Below, one piece after another: positions 44,135-55,002 of a stretch of DNA of 64,000 nt; positions within the stretch are counted from its first letter, which is position 1; each line of letters opens with the position of its first letter. The stretch comes from Microterricola viridarii (GTDB lineage: Bacteria > Actinomycetota > Actinomycetes > Actinomycetales > Microbacteriaceae): assembly GCF_900104895.1 (NCBI RefSeq), contig NZ_LT629742.1, forward strand, positions 2,480,001 to 2,544,000, in the 5' to 3' direction. The notes beneath the pieces are model-generated. The model saw only the letters and a list, made by a program, of their open reading frames with translations. It made no database searches and had not been told where the DNA came from. The translations under genes and the position numbers were made by a program.

Positions 44135-45421
44135 ATGACAAGCACCACGCAGCAGAACCCGTCGACCGACGAGAGCGCGCCGAGCGCCGCCCACTCGGCG
44201 CTGACCCCCGTGTTCGTGGCCATGCAGTTCAGCCTGCATGCCTTGATGATCGGCCTCACCGCCTTCGTCGCCGTGCGCGCCATGCTCGGCACCTGGCCGA
44301 TGCCCCGGCTGGTCATCGGCCTGTGCGTGCTGCTGCTCGTCGTCTACGCGCTCGGCCTCTTCTTCGCCCGGCACGCGATGCCGCGCTGGGTGCAGGCGGT
44401 CTGGTTCGCCGCGCTCGTGCTCGTCTGGCTGGTTCTGACACTGCTCGCCTCGGAGGCGGCCTACATCGTCTTCGCGTTGTTCTTCATCGCGCTGCACCTG
44501 TTCCCGCCGCGCTGGAGCGTGCCCATCGTGGCGGTGACGATGCTGATGTCGATCTTCGTGCTCGGCATGGACCTCGGCTGGAGCCCGACCATCTTCATCG
44601 GCCCGTTCATCGGCGCGGCCGCCGCCGTCGTGCTCGGCCTCGCCTACCGGGCGCTCTACCGGGAGTCGGCGGAGCGCAAGATGCTCATCGACGACCTGCT
44701 CGCAACCAGGGAGCGCCTGGCGGCGACCGCGCGGGAGGCGGGCACCCTCGCCGAGCGGCAGCGCCTGGCCGGGGAGATCCACGACACCGTCGCCCAGGGC
44801 CTGTCCAGCATCCAGCTGCTGCTGCACGCCGCGGAGCGCGGCATCACCGACCCGGACGCGCTCGAGCACGTTCAGCAGGCGCGCCACACCGCGGCGGACG
44901 GCTTGGCCGAGACCCGCCGGTTCATCCGCGAGCTGCGCGCCCCCGCACTGGACGAGCAGTCCCTGCCGGCCGCCCTGGAGCGGCTCGCCGCCTCGATCAG
45001 CGCCCAATCGGCATCCACCCGCCCGGATTCGCCGACGCTCGTCAGCTTCCAGCTCAGCGGCGAGCCGCGGGAGCTGCCCATGGTGCACGAGACGACGCTG
45101 TTGCGCATCGCGCAGGGCTCGCTGGCCAATGTGCTGCAGCACTCCGAGGCCCAGCGCGCCGCGGTGACGCTGAGCTTCATGGACGACGAGCTCACCCTCG
45201 ACATCGTCGACGACGGCGTCGGCTTTGAGCCGGATGCCGCCCGCACGGCGGCACACCTCGGCGAGTCGTTCGGGCTCGCCACCATCCAGCAGCGCGTCGA
45301 ACGGCTCGGCGGGCGGCTGAGCGTCGAGACGGCCCCCGGATCCGGAACGGCGATCGCCGTCTCGCTGCCCCTCGAAGCCGCCCAGCCCGCCCCCGCCGCG
45401 AACAAGGAGGTCACCCCATGA
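44135..45421 (+). CDS. Sensor histidine kinase, NarL-type
   Basis: A 428-residue membrane kinase. Five to six helices cover about residues 25-165, without a large outside domain. The phospho-acceptor His is in AERQRLAGEIHDTVAQGLSS, the N-box is in QGSLANVLQHSEAQ, the D-box is DDGVGFEP, and FGLATIQQRVERLGG closes the ATP lid. ATG 44135 is preferred because of the TAGGCT box and the lack of homology upstream. It overlaps the response regulator (ATGA). Confidence 0.93.
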   Translation: MTSTTQQNPSTDESAPSAAHSALTPVFVAMQFSLHALMIGLTAFVAVRAMLGTWPMPRLVIGLCVLLLVVYALGLFFARHAMPRWVQAVWFAALVLVWLVLTLLASEAAYIVFALFFIALHLFPPRWSVPIVAVTMLMSIFVLGMDLGWSPTIFIGPFIGAAAAVVLGLAYRALYRESAERKMLIDDLLATRERLAATAREAGTLAERQRLAGEIHDTVAQGLSSIQLLLHAAERGITDPDALEHVQQARHTAADGLAETRRFIRELRAPALDEQSLPAALERLAASISAQSASTRPDSPTLVSFQLSGEPRELPMVHETTLLRIAQGSLANVLQHSEAQRAAVTLSFMDDELTLDIVDDGVGFEPDAARTAAHLGESFGLATIQQRVERLGGRLSVETAPGSGTAIAVSLPLEAAQPAPAANKEVTP

Positions 45422-46062
45422 TCAGGATGCTGCTCGCCGACGATCACCCGGTCGTGCGTGCCGGACTCCGGGCGTTGTTCTCCTCCGAGGACGACATTCT
45501 GGTGCTCGCCGAGGCGGCGACCGCCGAGCGCGCCGTCGAGCTTTGCGCCGAGCACGAGTTCGACATCGTGCTGATGGACCTCCAGTTCGGCTCCTCCGGC
45601 GCCGAAGGCAGCATGCAGGGCGCCGATGCCACCCGGCAGATCCGGGCCGTGGCCGGGGCCCCGCGCGTGCTCGTGCTCACCAACTACGACACCGACGCCG
45701 ACATCCTCGGCGCCGTCGAGGCCGGGGCCAGCGGCTACCTGCTGAAGGACGCCCCGCCGACCGAGCTGATAGCCGCCGTGCGCCTCGCCGCGGCCGGCGA
45801 GAGCGCCATCTCCCCCGCCATCGAGATGCTGATGCAGAGCCGGGCGGATGCCGTAGGTTCCCCGCTCACCCTGCGCGAGGCGGAGGTGCTCGGGCTCGTC
45901 GCCGAGGGGCAGAGCAACCGCGACATCGGCAAGGCGCTCTTCCTCAGCGAGGCGACGGTCAAGTCGCACCTCGTGCACATCTTCACGAAGCTCGGGGTCT
46001 CCTCGCGCACCGCCGCCGTCGCGGCCGCCCAGGCCTCCGGCTTGATCCGCAGCCGGTCATGA
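45418..46062 (+). CDS. LuxR/NarL-type response regulator
   Basis: A 214-residue response regulator. The receiver has LADDHPVVRAGL, the phospho-acceptor Asp in FDIVLMDLQF, VLTNYD and YLLKDA. Between the Asp and the next helix it carries an extra Gly/Ser-rich loop (GSSGAEGSMQGADATRQ), seen in related actinobacterial regulators. The LuxR domain is TLREAEVLGLVAEGQSNRDI and SEATVKSHLVHIFTKLGV. It overlaps both the kinase and the hydrolase genes, so all three form one operon. Confidence 0.95.
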   Translation: MIRMLLADDHPVVRAGLRALFSSEDDILVLAEAATAERAVELCAEHEFDIVLMDLQFGSSGAEGSMQGADATRQIRAVAGAPRVLVLTNYDTDADILGAVEAGASGYLLKDAPPTELIAAVRLAAAGESAISPAIEMLMQSRADAVGSPLTLREAEVLGLVAEGQSNRDIGKALFLSEATVKSHLVHIFTKLGVSSRTAAVAAAQASGLIRSRS

Positions 46063-46814
46063 GCGCGCCACTGCCCGTGCTGCTGGTGCACGGCATCCGC
46101 ACCTCCGCCAGCATGTGGCGGGTGCAGTTGGAGGACCTCGCCGCCGACGGCCGGCCGGCGCTCGCCATCGACCTTCCCGGCCACGGCGCGCGCATCGGCG
46201 AGCCGTTCACGGTGGAGGCCGCGCTGGAGGCGATCGACGCCGGGGTGCAGCGGCTCGGAGGGCGGGTGCTGCTGGTCGGGCTCTCGCTCGGCGGCTACTT
46301 CTCGATCGAGTACGCGGCGCGGCATCCGCAGGGCGTCGCCGGGCTGATCGCCGCCAGCTGCTCCACCCTGCCGCGCGGGCCCGGCCTCGCCGGCTACCGC
46401 GCCCTGGCCGGCGCGATCAGGCGCCTGCCCGACAAGGGGCTGGCCCTGAACAACGGCATGGCCCGGATGGCGGTCGGCCGGCAGGCGGCCGCCGACCTCG
46501 GCGCCGGCGGCATCGCCCTGGACGTGATGGATGCCGGGCTGCGCGCCGCCGGGTCGCTCGACCCGCTGGCCGGGCTCGCCGCCTACCCCGGCCCGGTCTG
46601 GATCGTGAACGGCAGCCTCGACCACTTCCGGCTCGACGAGGCCCGCTTCGTGCGGGCGAACCCACGCACCGAGCACGTGCTGATCCCCCGGGCCACACAC
46701 CTCGCCAGCCTCGTGCGACCCCGCGAGTTCACGGCGATCCTGCGCCGCGTCGCCGCCGCCGTGGACACCGAACCGGGCGGCGAGATCCGGACGATTGTCG
46801 ACCCGGCCGAATAA
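46059..46814 (+). CDS. Alpha/beta hydrolase
   Basis: A 251-residue alpha/beta hydrolase. The oxyanion loop is LLVHGIRTSASMW, the nucleophile elbow is VGLSLGGYFSIEYA (catalytic Ser near residue 75), and the His is in PRATHLASLVRP. The acid is likely the Asp in NGSLDHFRLDE. The substrate is unknown. Its ATG overlaps the response-regulator stop, so it is the third gene of this operon. The rpsT promoter begins within its last codons. Confidence 0.88.
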   Translation: MSAPLPVLLVHGIRTSASMWRVQLEDLAADGRPALAIDLPGHGARIGEPFTVEAALEAIDAGVQRLGGRVLLVGLSLGGYFSIEYAARHPQGVAGLIAASCSTLPRGPGLAGYRALAGAIRRLPDKGLALNNGMARMAVGRQAAADLGAGGIALDVMDAGLRAAGSLDPLAGLAAYPGPVWIVNGSLDHFRLDEARFVRANPRTEHVLIPRATHLASLVRPREFTAILRRVAAAVDTEPGGEIRTIVDPAE

Positions 46815-46824
46815 CTGGTAAAGT
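46795..46824 (+). promoter_or_regulatory. Promoter of rpsT
   Basis: TTGTCG (46795-46800) and TAAAGT (46819-46824) are 18 bases apart. The -35 overlaps the end of the hydrolase gene. It would give a 5' untranslated region of about 100 bases before GTG 46936. Confidence 0.6.
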
Positions 46825-46935
46825 TTCCTGTTGGCTTCCGTGTGTATCCCACCACTTCACACGATTGCCGCGAGACGCCCCTCTACCGTCAAGCGGCACA
46901 ATCCGAATACACATCTAAGCAAGGACGTACTGAAC

Positions 46936-47196
46936 GTGGCAAACATCAAGTCGCAGATCAAGCGCATCGGCACCAACAAGAAGGCCCAGGAGCGCAACAA
47001 GGCCGTCAAGAGCCAGGTCAAGACCGCAATCCGCGCGACCCGCACCGCGATCGCCGGCGGCGACAAGGCTGTTGCCGAGTCGGCCCTGCGCACCGCAGGC
47101 AAGACACTCGACAAGGCTGTAAGCAAGGGTGTTCTGCACAAGAACCAGGCTGCGAACCGCAAGTCGGCCATCGCCAAGCAGGTTGCAGCTCTCTAA
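46936..47196 (+). CDS. rpsT: 30S ribosomal protein S20
   Basis: An 86-residue basic protein, [30 protein letters not shown] onward to [16 protein letters not shown], the full S20 length. It binds the 16S rRNA 5' domain early in assembly. GTG 46936 is the start because the conserved N-terminus begins directly after it; AAGGA lies about 11 bases upstream. It is the only housekeeping gene here on the plus strand. It has its own promoter and a strong terminator. Confidence 0.97.
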   Translation: MANIKSQIKRIGTNKKAQERNKAVKSQVKTAIRATRTAIAGGDKAVAESALRTAGKTLDKAVSKGVLHKNQAANRKSAIAKQVAAL

Positions 47197-47212
47197 GCTT
47201 CACATTCTGTTT

Positions 47213-47248
47213 CAGAACGGGCCCCGTCTTCGGACGGGGCCCGTTCTG
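47213..47248 (+). terminator. rpsT terminator
   Basis: Perfect 16-bp stem (CAGAACGGGCCCCGTC and complement) with a TTCG tetraloop, 16 bases after the rpsT stop. Confidence 0.9.
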
Positions 47249-47285
47249 TGTGTGCGGGGCGAGTTCGCCGCAGCCCGCGGCCCGC

Positions 47286-47313
47286 GGCATCCGGCATCCG
47301 GCATCCGGCATCC
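47286..47313. repeat. Four tandem copies of the heptamer GGCATCC
   Basis: GGCATCC is repeated head-to-tail exactly four times. The same heptamer and its complement GGATGCC occur dispersed all over the window, mostly inside genes, so this is a local expansion of a word already abundant in this genome. Confidence 0.85.
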
Positions 47314-47317
47314 AACC

Positions 47318-47391
47318 GGCTCGCGGCCCTCGAAATGTCTCGCGGCCCTCGTTATGTCGGGGGCCGCGAGACATTTCGAGGGCCGCGAGCC
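47318..47391. repeat. 34-bp hairpin, element family B, copy 2
   Basis: Arms at 47318-47351 and 47358-47391 pair over 34 positions with a single G-T wobble around the loop TTATGT. The inner 36 bases match 24075-24120 in inverted orientation. The outer arms add a second CGCGGCCCTCG unit. It lies between the convergent rpsT and holA genes. Confidence 0.8.
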
Positions 47392-47438
47392 GAATGTGCG
47401 TTCGCGAGGGCCGCGAGCCGGGTGCCCGTTCGCGCGGG

Positions 47439-48452
47439 CTAGAGCCGGCCGCGGGCGGCGATGACGCCGATCAGCCGCTCGATCGCGTAGACGGGGTCGC
47501 GCGAGGCGCCCTTGACGCCGGCGTCGGCCTCGGCGAGGGCCTCGATGGCGCGGGCCAGGCCGTCCTCGTTCCAGCCGGCCAGGTCTTTGCGGGCGCGGTT
47601 GAGCATCCAGGGCGCCATGCCGAGCTCGGCGGCGCTGGCGCGATTGCCGGCGACCTTGGCCATGGTGCGCACCTTCATCGCGAAGGCGGCGACGATCGGT
47701 ACCGGGTCGGCGCCGGAGTCGAGCGCGTGGCGCAGCGAGACGAGGGCGTCGCCGCGGCGGCCGGCGAGGGCGGCATCCGCGACCTTGAAGGCGTTGCTCT
47801 CGACGCGCCCGCCGTAGTAGCGCTCGACGGTCGATTCGTTGATCTCGTTCGAGGTGTCGTCCATGAGCTGCTGGCAGGCGGATGCCAGCTCGGCGAGGTC
47901 GTCGCTGAATGCGCCGACCAGGGCGCGCAGCGCACCCGGGGTGATCCGGCGCGCGCCGGCCTTGAACTCGTTGACCGCGAAGTCGTACTTCTCTGCGTCC
48001 TTCTTGAGCTCGGCGCAGACGACCTCGATGCCGCCGCCGAGGCCGCCGCGCAGCGCGTCGAGCAGCTTCTTGCCGCGCACGCCGCCGTTGTGGCGCAGCA
48101 CCAGGTAGGTGTTCTCGGCCGGGTCCTCGAGGTAGGACAGGGTCTCGGTGATGAAGGCGTCGGTGCACTTCTCGACGGAGTTGACGCGGATGAAGCGCGG
48201 TTCCATGAACAGCGAGGGGCTCGCCACGGTGAGCAGCTCCCCCGCCGCGTAGCTGTCGGCGTCGAGGTCGACGACCTCCATGCTCGGGTCTTCGCCCTTG
48301 AGGAAGTCTCGCAGCCGGCGGATCGCTCGGTCGGCGAGGAAGCCCTCGGTGCCGGAGACCAACACGACCGGGGCGGGTCGAACCTGGTTCCATGCGAGCT
48401 GCGGAATGGCCACGGTGCTCTTGCCTCGTGCCTGTGTCGTGCGAGTAGCCAC
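47439..48452 (-). CDS. holA: DNA polymerase III subunit delta
   Basis: A 337-residue clamp-loader subunit. The family features are VVLVSGTEGFLADRAIRRLRDF near the N-terminus, FMEPRFIRVNSVEK and YLEDPAENTYLVLRHNGGVRGKKLLDAL, with the C-terminal collar region WMLNRARKDLAGWNEDGL. The start is taken as GTG 48452, preceded by GGAGG; a longer frame reaches into comEC. It follows comEC on the same strand, a frequent actinobacterial order (comEA-comEC-holA). Confidence 0.93.
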   Translation of the reverse strand: MATRTTQARGKSTVAIPQLAWNQVRPAPVVLVSGTEGFLADRAIRRLRDFLKGEDPSMEVVDLDADSYAAGELLTVASPSLFMEPRFIRVNSVEKCTDAFITETLSYLEDPAENTYLVLRHNGGVRGKKLLDALRGGLGGGIEVVCAELKKDAEKYDFAVNEFKAGARRITPGALRALVGAFSDDLAELASACQQLMDDTSNEINESTVERYYGGRVESNAFKVADAALAGRRGDALVSLRHALDSGADPVPIVAAFAMKVRTMAKVAGNRASAAELGMAPWMLNRARKDLAGWNEDGLARAIEALAEADAGVKGASRDPVYAIERLIGVIAARGRL

Positions 48453-48478
48453 GCGCCTCCCTCTCTTCAGCTTCAAGG

Positions 48479-50845
48479 TTAGTCGCCACGGCGCGCGCTC
48501 CACACCCGCAGCGCGTCCACGCCGCCGGCCGGGCGAGGCGCCACCAACACCAGGCCGTGCAGATCGCTGCGGAACGCCCGCGTGCCGCTCCCCTCCAACA
48601 TCTCGAGCAGGGCGGATGTCGGGTGCCCGTAGCCGTTGTCGGCGCCGACCCCGATCAGTCCGACGCGGGCAGTGAGCGTCCGATACAGCGCCGGGTCCTG
48701 GTCGGAGGAGCCGTGGTGCGCAACCTTGACGACATCCACCCGGCCGAGAGGCTCCAGGCGCTGCAGTGCCGCCTCCGACTCGGCGCCGAGGTCGCCGAGG
48801 AAGAGCGAGCGGATGCCGGCGCCCTCGACGGCCAAAACGACACTGCCCGGGTTGCCGGTGCTGAGCGGGCCGTCATCCGTGGCCGGCCAGAGCACCCGCC
48901 ACTCCAGTTTCCCGAGAGTGCCGTGTTGGCCGCGGATCGCCACTCGCATGGGCACCCCGTCTTGCTGCAGCGGGGCGAGCAGGCGCTCGTCGCGGGGGCC
49001 GCTCGACGGCCCCACGAGCGCGGTGTCGACCATGCCGGTGAGCGCGTCGAGGCCGCCGACGTGGTCGAGGTCGTAGTGGGTGAGCACGAGCAGGTCGATG
49101 CGGTCTATCCCGAGGCTGTCGAGGCAGGCGCCGAGCGGGGCCGGCTCCGGGCCGGTGTCGATGAGCGCGGTCTGTCCGCCGTCACGGAGGAGCACCGCAT
49201 CGCCCTGGCCGACGTCGCAGAGCGCGATCTGCCAGTCGGCCGGGCGGCTCCAGTCGCGCACCACGCCGGTACCGAGCAGCGCCCCGCCGTACGCGCCGAC
49301 CCCGGCGACAAGTGCGGCCGCGGCGAGCGTCGCAGGAACGGTGCGCATTCGTCGCCGGCGGCCGGAGCCGCGCAGCAGCAGCCAGAGCGCGAGGGCACTG
49401 GCACCGGCCAGCAGCAGAGCGCCGAGCAGGCCGTCCAGCCAGGGGGTGCGGGCTCCGGGGAGCCCCGCGACCGTGTGCGCGACGCCCGCGATCCAGGCCG
49501 CGGGCAGCCAGGCGATCTGGATGACGGCGAAGCCGAGCGAGGGCAGCCAGGGCAACAGCAGGCAGCCGATGAGCCCGAGCAGGGTGGCCGCGGGCGCCGC
49601 CGGCCCGGCCAGGAGGTTGGCCGGCACCCCGAGCAGCGACACCGTCGGTGTCAGCAGGATGAGCACAGGTTGGCAGGCCAGTTGGGCGGCGAGCGGGAGG
49701 GCCAGTGCGAGGGCAAGCGTGCGCGGCATCCACCGTCCGAGTGCAGTTGCCAGCGGTGCGGTCAGCAGCAGCAGCCCGGCGGTCGCCGACGCGGAGAGCG
49801 CGAAGCCGAAGCTGGACGCCAACCACGGGTCGAGTGCGAGCAGCACGAGCGTGGCCAGGCCGAGGGCCGGCACCCCGCCGCCCGGTCGGCCGGACGCCAG
49901 CCCGATCAGCACGATCAATGCCATCAGGCCGGCCCGCAGCACGCTGGGCTCCGGCGTGACGAGCACCGTGAACGCCAGCAGTACCAGCAGGGCGAGGGCG
50001 ACGCGCGCGGCGCGGCGGAGTCGCAGCGCTGCGCCCAGCAGCATGATCGCGGCGACCACGACAACACAGTTCGCGCCAGAAACAGCTGTGAGGTGACTGA
50101 GCGAGCTGGTCTTCATCGCCTGGTCGAGGTCCTCGTCGACCGCGCTGGTGTCGCCGATGGCGAGGCCGGGCAGCAGGCGACTGCCCTCCCCCGGTAGACG
50201 AGCCGCCGCCTCTCGGAATTCGGCACGCAGCTCGGCCGCCCACGCCAGGTACCAGGGCGGCGTCGCGTCGAGTGTGAGCGGCCCGGTGCCGTAGGCGCGG
50301 AAGGCGTCCGGCTCGCCGGTACCGTTCAGCACGAGGCGGGCGGTGAGCGACACCCGGGTGCCGATCTCGAGGGCGGCGGTTCCGGCGGGCGGCTCGGCGA
50401 ACGCCCGCACCGGGACGGCAAGCCGGCTGATCGGCCCCGCGCGACTCTCCTGCGCCGACTCGACCCGCAGCGCGAAGCGCACGCGTGTGGCGTCCCCGAA
50501 GCCGAAGGCCGAGCTCTGTGCCTGCGGCATCGACAGCACCATGCCGCTGAGCGTGACGGGCCGGCCGCCTTCCGCGGCGGCGAGCAGCGTGACCGGTTGG
50601 CGCTGCGGGGCCTGCACGGCCGCCGCGGTGCTCACCAGCGCCGCCGCGCTCAGGCAGAGGGCGACGAGCGGCAGCCATCCGCCGTGCGGATTCCCGCTGC
50701 CGCGACGACCCAGCACGATCGCCGCCACCAGCGCCAGCACGGCGGCTGTCCACAGCGCGGGCGCGAACGGCCAGCCGGGCAGCCAGATCGCCAGCAGGGC
50801 GGCAGCCCAGGCGGCGAGAGCCGGCAACAGCGCCCGGGTCTTCAC
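48479..50845 (-). CDS. comEC: ComEC/Rec2-type DNA-uptake membrane protein
   Basis: A 788-residue polytopic protein with three parts: an N-terminal DUF4131 region with helices and an OB-like loop, a central ComEC/Rec2 channel (SHLTAVSGANCVVVVAAIML, then many helices over residues 240-500), and a C-terminal metallo-beta-lactamase-like domain (LTHYDLDHVGGLDAL and KVAHHGSSDQDP). In competent bacteria it imports single-stranded DNA. Whether this organism is competent is unknown. It is coupled to comEA (ATGA). Confidence 0.94.
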   Translation of the reverse strand: MKTRALLPALAAWAAALLAIWLPGWPFAPALWTAAVLALVAAIVLGRRGSGNPHGGWLPLVALCLSAAALVSTAAAVQAPQRQPVTLLAAAEGGRPVTLSGMVLSMPQAQSSAFGFGDATRVRFALRVESAQESRAGPISRLAVPVRAFAEPPAGTAALEIGTRVSLTARLVLNGTGEPDAFRAYGTGPLTLDATPPWYLAWAAELRAEFREAAARLPGEGSRLLPGLAIGDTSAVDEDLDQAMKTSSLSHLTAVSGANCVVVVAAIMLLGAALRLRRAARVALALLVLLAFTVLVTPEPSVLRAGLMALIVLIGLASGRPGGGVPALGLATLVLLALDPWLASSFGFALSASATAGLLLLTAPLATALGRWMPRTLALALALPLAAQLACQPVLILLTPTVSLLGVPANLLAGPAAPAATLLGLIGCLLLPWLPSLGFAVIQIAWLPAAWIAGVAHTVAGLPGARTPWLDGLLGALLLAGASALALWLLLRGSGRRRRMRTVPATLAAAALVAGVGAYGGALLGTGVVRDWSRPADWQIALCDVGQGDAVLLRDGGQTALIDTGPEPAPLGACLDSLGIDRIDLLVLTHYDLDHVGGLDALTGMVDTALVGPSSGPRDERLLAPLQQDGVPMRVAIRGQHGTLGKLEWRVLWPATDDGPLSTGNPGSVVLAVEGAGIRSLFLGDLGAESEAALQRLEPLGRVDVVKVAHHGSSDQDPALYRTLTARVGLIGVGADNGYGHPTSALLEMLEGSGTRAFRSDLHGLVLVAPRPAGGVDALRVWSARRGD

Positions 50846-51552
50846 ACCGTGACCTTGTCCTTCAGGCCGTCGAAGGTCTTCGCGCCGATCCCGGTGACGC
50901 TGCGAAGGTCCTCCACCGTGCCGAAGCCGCCGTTGGCCGCCCGCCAGTCAAGGATCCGCTGGGCGAGTGCCGGGCCGATCTGGGGCAGCGTCTCCAGCTC
51001 GGCCTGCGTGGCCGTGTTGAGGTTGATGAGCGGCAGCGCACCGGCGCCCGCAGCACCACCGGCTGTGCCCCCGGCACCACCGGGCGAGACCGCGGCCTGC
51101 GGCGGCGCCTCGCCGAGCCGAGGCACCCACAACTGTTCGCCGTCGCTGAGCGCGCGCGCCAGGTTGACGCCAGCAGGGTCGGCGTCGTCGGCGAAGCCGC
51201 CGGCCGCCGCGATGACGTCGACGACACGGGAACCGGCCGCCACCTGGTACAGGCCGGCATCCGCCACCGCGCCCCAGACGTGCACGTAGAGCGGCGCCTC
51301 CGCCACGTCGGGACCCCCACTGGCGTCGGGCGCATCGGGCGCACCGGCGCTCGGCGCGATGCTGCCCTCGCCCAGCGGAATCGTCTCATCGGCCCCGGCG
51401 GAGCCGAACGCCGACACGAGCACGGCGGCGACGAGCGCCACGAGGAACAAGACGATGGCTGCCCCGACGCCCAAGCGGGTGCGCGCCGACGACACCCGGG
51501 CGGACGGCGCCAGCTCGGCCGGCGGCCCCGGTTCGCCGGAAGAAGACTCCAT
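50842..51552 (-). CDS. comEA: ComEA-type DNA-binding protein (SLBB and helix-hairpin-helix)
   Basis: A 236-residue membrane-anchored protein: a cytosolic N-terminal segment of about 25 residues, one helix (residues 26-50), an SLBB domain (APLYVHVWGAVADAGLYQVA, residues 90-150), a Gly/Ala-rich linker, and a double helix-hairpin-helix (INLNTATQAELETLPQIGPALAQRILDWR). ComEA binds incoming double-stranded DNA outside the membrane. It precedes comEC in the usual order. Start ATG 51552. Confidence 0.93.
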   Translation of the reverse strand: MESSSGEPGPPAELAPSARVSSARTRLGVGAAIVLFLVALVAAVLVSAFGSAGADETIPLGEGSIAPSAGAPDAPDASGGPDVAEAPLYVHVWGAVADAGLYQVAAGSRVVDVIAAAGGFADDADPAGVNLARALSDGEQLWVPRLGEAPPQAAVSPGGAGGTAGGAAGAGALPLINLNTATQAELETLPQIGPALAQRILDWRAANGGFGTVEDLRSVTGIGAKTFDGLKDKVTV

Positions 51553-51614
51553 TCCCGCAGCCTAGGAAGGCGGCGGCCGGCTCAAGCGGCCACGCCATCC
51601 GCTGTGCACAACAG

Positions 51615-51647
51615 CGGCGCCTCCCCCGCATGTGCAGGAGAGGCGCC
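51615..51647 (-). terminator. leuS terminator
   Basis: Arms CGGCGCCTC (51615) and GAGGCGCCG (51639) pair perfectly, with extra partial pairing inside. It lies 25 bases past the leuS stop. Confidence 0.6.
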
Positions 51648-51671
51648 GTCGACGGTGCGGAGAGGTGCGAC

Positions 51672-54218
<2,547 letters not shown>

Positions 54219-54341
54219 TTGCGGATGCGGGTGAGGGAGCGCCTCGGCTCAGCGCCCGCGGCCCGGAACGGCCGCATATCCCAAAGCTCTAGCGTACTCA
54301 ATTGCCGGGCCCGCCTCGAATGGGCTGGCCTGCCGAGCCGA

Positions 54342-54533
54342 TCACTCAGGCGTGAAGATGGATTCGATCGTTGTGTCGAAGTGCTCTGCGATCTTGAAGG
54401 CGAGGGCGAGACTGGGTGCGTAGCGCCCCTTCTCGATGGAGATGATCGTCTGACGGGAGACACCGAGCAGCTTGCCGAGGTCGTCCTGCGAGATCCCACG
54501 AGCCTGTCGCAGAGCCAGCAGAGAGTTCTTCAT
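54342..54533 (-). CDS. Small XRE-family (Cro/CI) regulator
   Basis: A 63-residue helix-turn-helix protein: LALRQARGISQDDLGKLLGVSRQTIISIEKGRYAPSLALAFKIAEHFDTTIESIF is the whole domain, with no extra sensing part. Such mini-regulators commonly sit with a small membrane protein, as here: the ATG overlaps the stop of the 132-residue membrane protein (ATGA). It probably binds the TGTAAAGGT-type repeats around its own promoter (54940-55002), giving autoregulation. Confidence 0.9.
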   Translation of the reverse strand: MKNSLLALRQARGISQDDLGKLLGVSRQTIISIEKGRYAPSLALAFKIAEHFDTTIESIFTPE

Positions 54534-54928
54534 GCGGCCCGATTGATGCCTCGGCGAAGGATCGCATACCGTGCCCAGAAGAGGCCGATGCTCACACAGA
54601 GCAAGCCGTACACGAGCAGGGCGGTTTCGAACTGCGCGGTGAGCACGAGGTAGAGCCCGAACGCCGCGGCGATGACCAGCCCGTCGACGAAGGACCCCGC
54701 TCTGGCCTGGATGGCAATCTGGTGCTCCACGCTGTCGACGTCGGCGGTGCGGTTCCTCTTCTCGTTGTGCTTGCGAACCCCGAGGCCCCCGACAGCACCG
54801 CCGAACACGATGATGGCGTAGAGGATCCTGGGGATCACCTCGTAGCCCGCGGGGAGAACATTGGCCAATGCCCAGACGGCGAGGAGCGCGGCCAGGGCCG
54901 CACCCACCAATGTGAACCACGCGCGCAT
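54530..54928 (-). CDS. Small membrane protein (DUF2178-like), partner of the XRE regulator
   Basis: A 132-residue protein with four membrane segments near residues 5-26, 33-52, 82-100 and 102-120. A charged loop (GVRKHNEKRNRTADVDSVEHQ) separates the halves. This layout and the pairing with a mini XRE regulator resemble the DUF2178/YdjM-like pairs of Firmicutes and archaea; the exact family is not certain. It may sense a membrane condition and control the regulator. ATG 54928 has an AAGGAG site 4 bases upstream. Confidence 0.7.
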   Translation of the reverse strand: MRAWFTLVGAALAALLAVWALANVLPAGYEVIPRILYAIIVFGGAVGGLGVRKHNEKRNRTADVDSVEHQIAIQARAGSFVDGLVIAAAFGLYLVLTAQFETALLVYGLLCVSIGLFWARYAILRRGINRAA

Positions 54929-54939
54929 ACCACTCCTTG

Positions 54940-55002
54940 TGTAAATGAACCTTTACATTGAAGGTAGCGGCGCCCGCCGCGACTGTCAAGGCACCTTTAC
55001 AT
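54940..55002 (-). promoter_or_regulatory. Promoter and operators of the XRE/membrane-protein operon
   Basis: On the minus strand TTGACA (54984-54989) and TACCTT (54961-54966) are exactly 17 bases apart. Two operator-like repeats flank them: ATGTAAAGGT at 54993-55002 upstream of the -35, and at 54949-54958 ATGTAAAGGT again, which extends into the palindrome TGTAAATGAACCTTTACA (54940-54957) at the transcription start. The layout fits repression by a small dimeric regulator. Confidence 0.8.

Noticed and set aside
47286-47313. Possible CRISPR array
   Set aside because: Units are 7 bases in direct contact without spacers, and no cas gene is present. No CRISPR array was found anywhere in the window.
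54219-54341. Promoter of leuS
   Set aside because: A TACGCT box is visible on the minus strand, but no -35 at a proper distance could be identified, so it was not listed as a feature.
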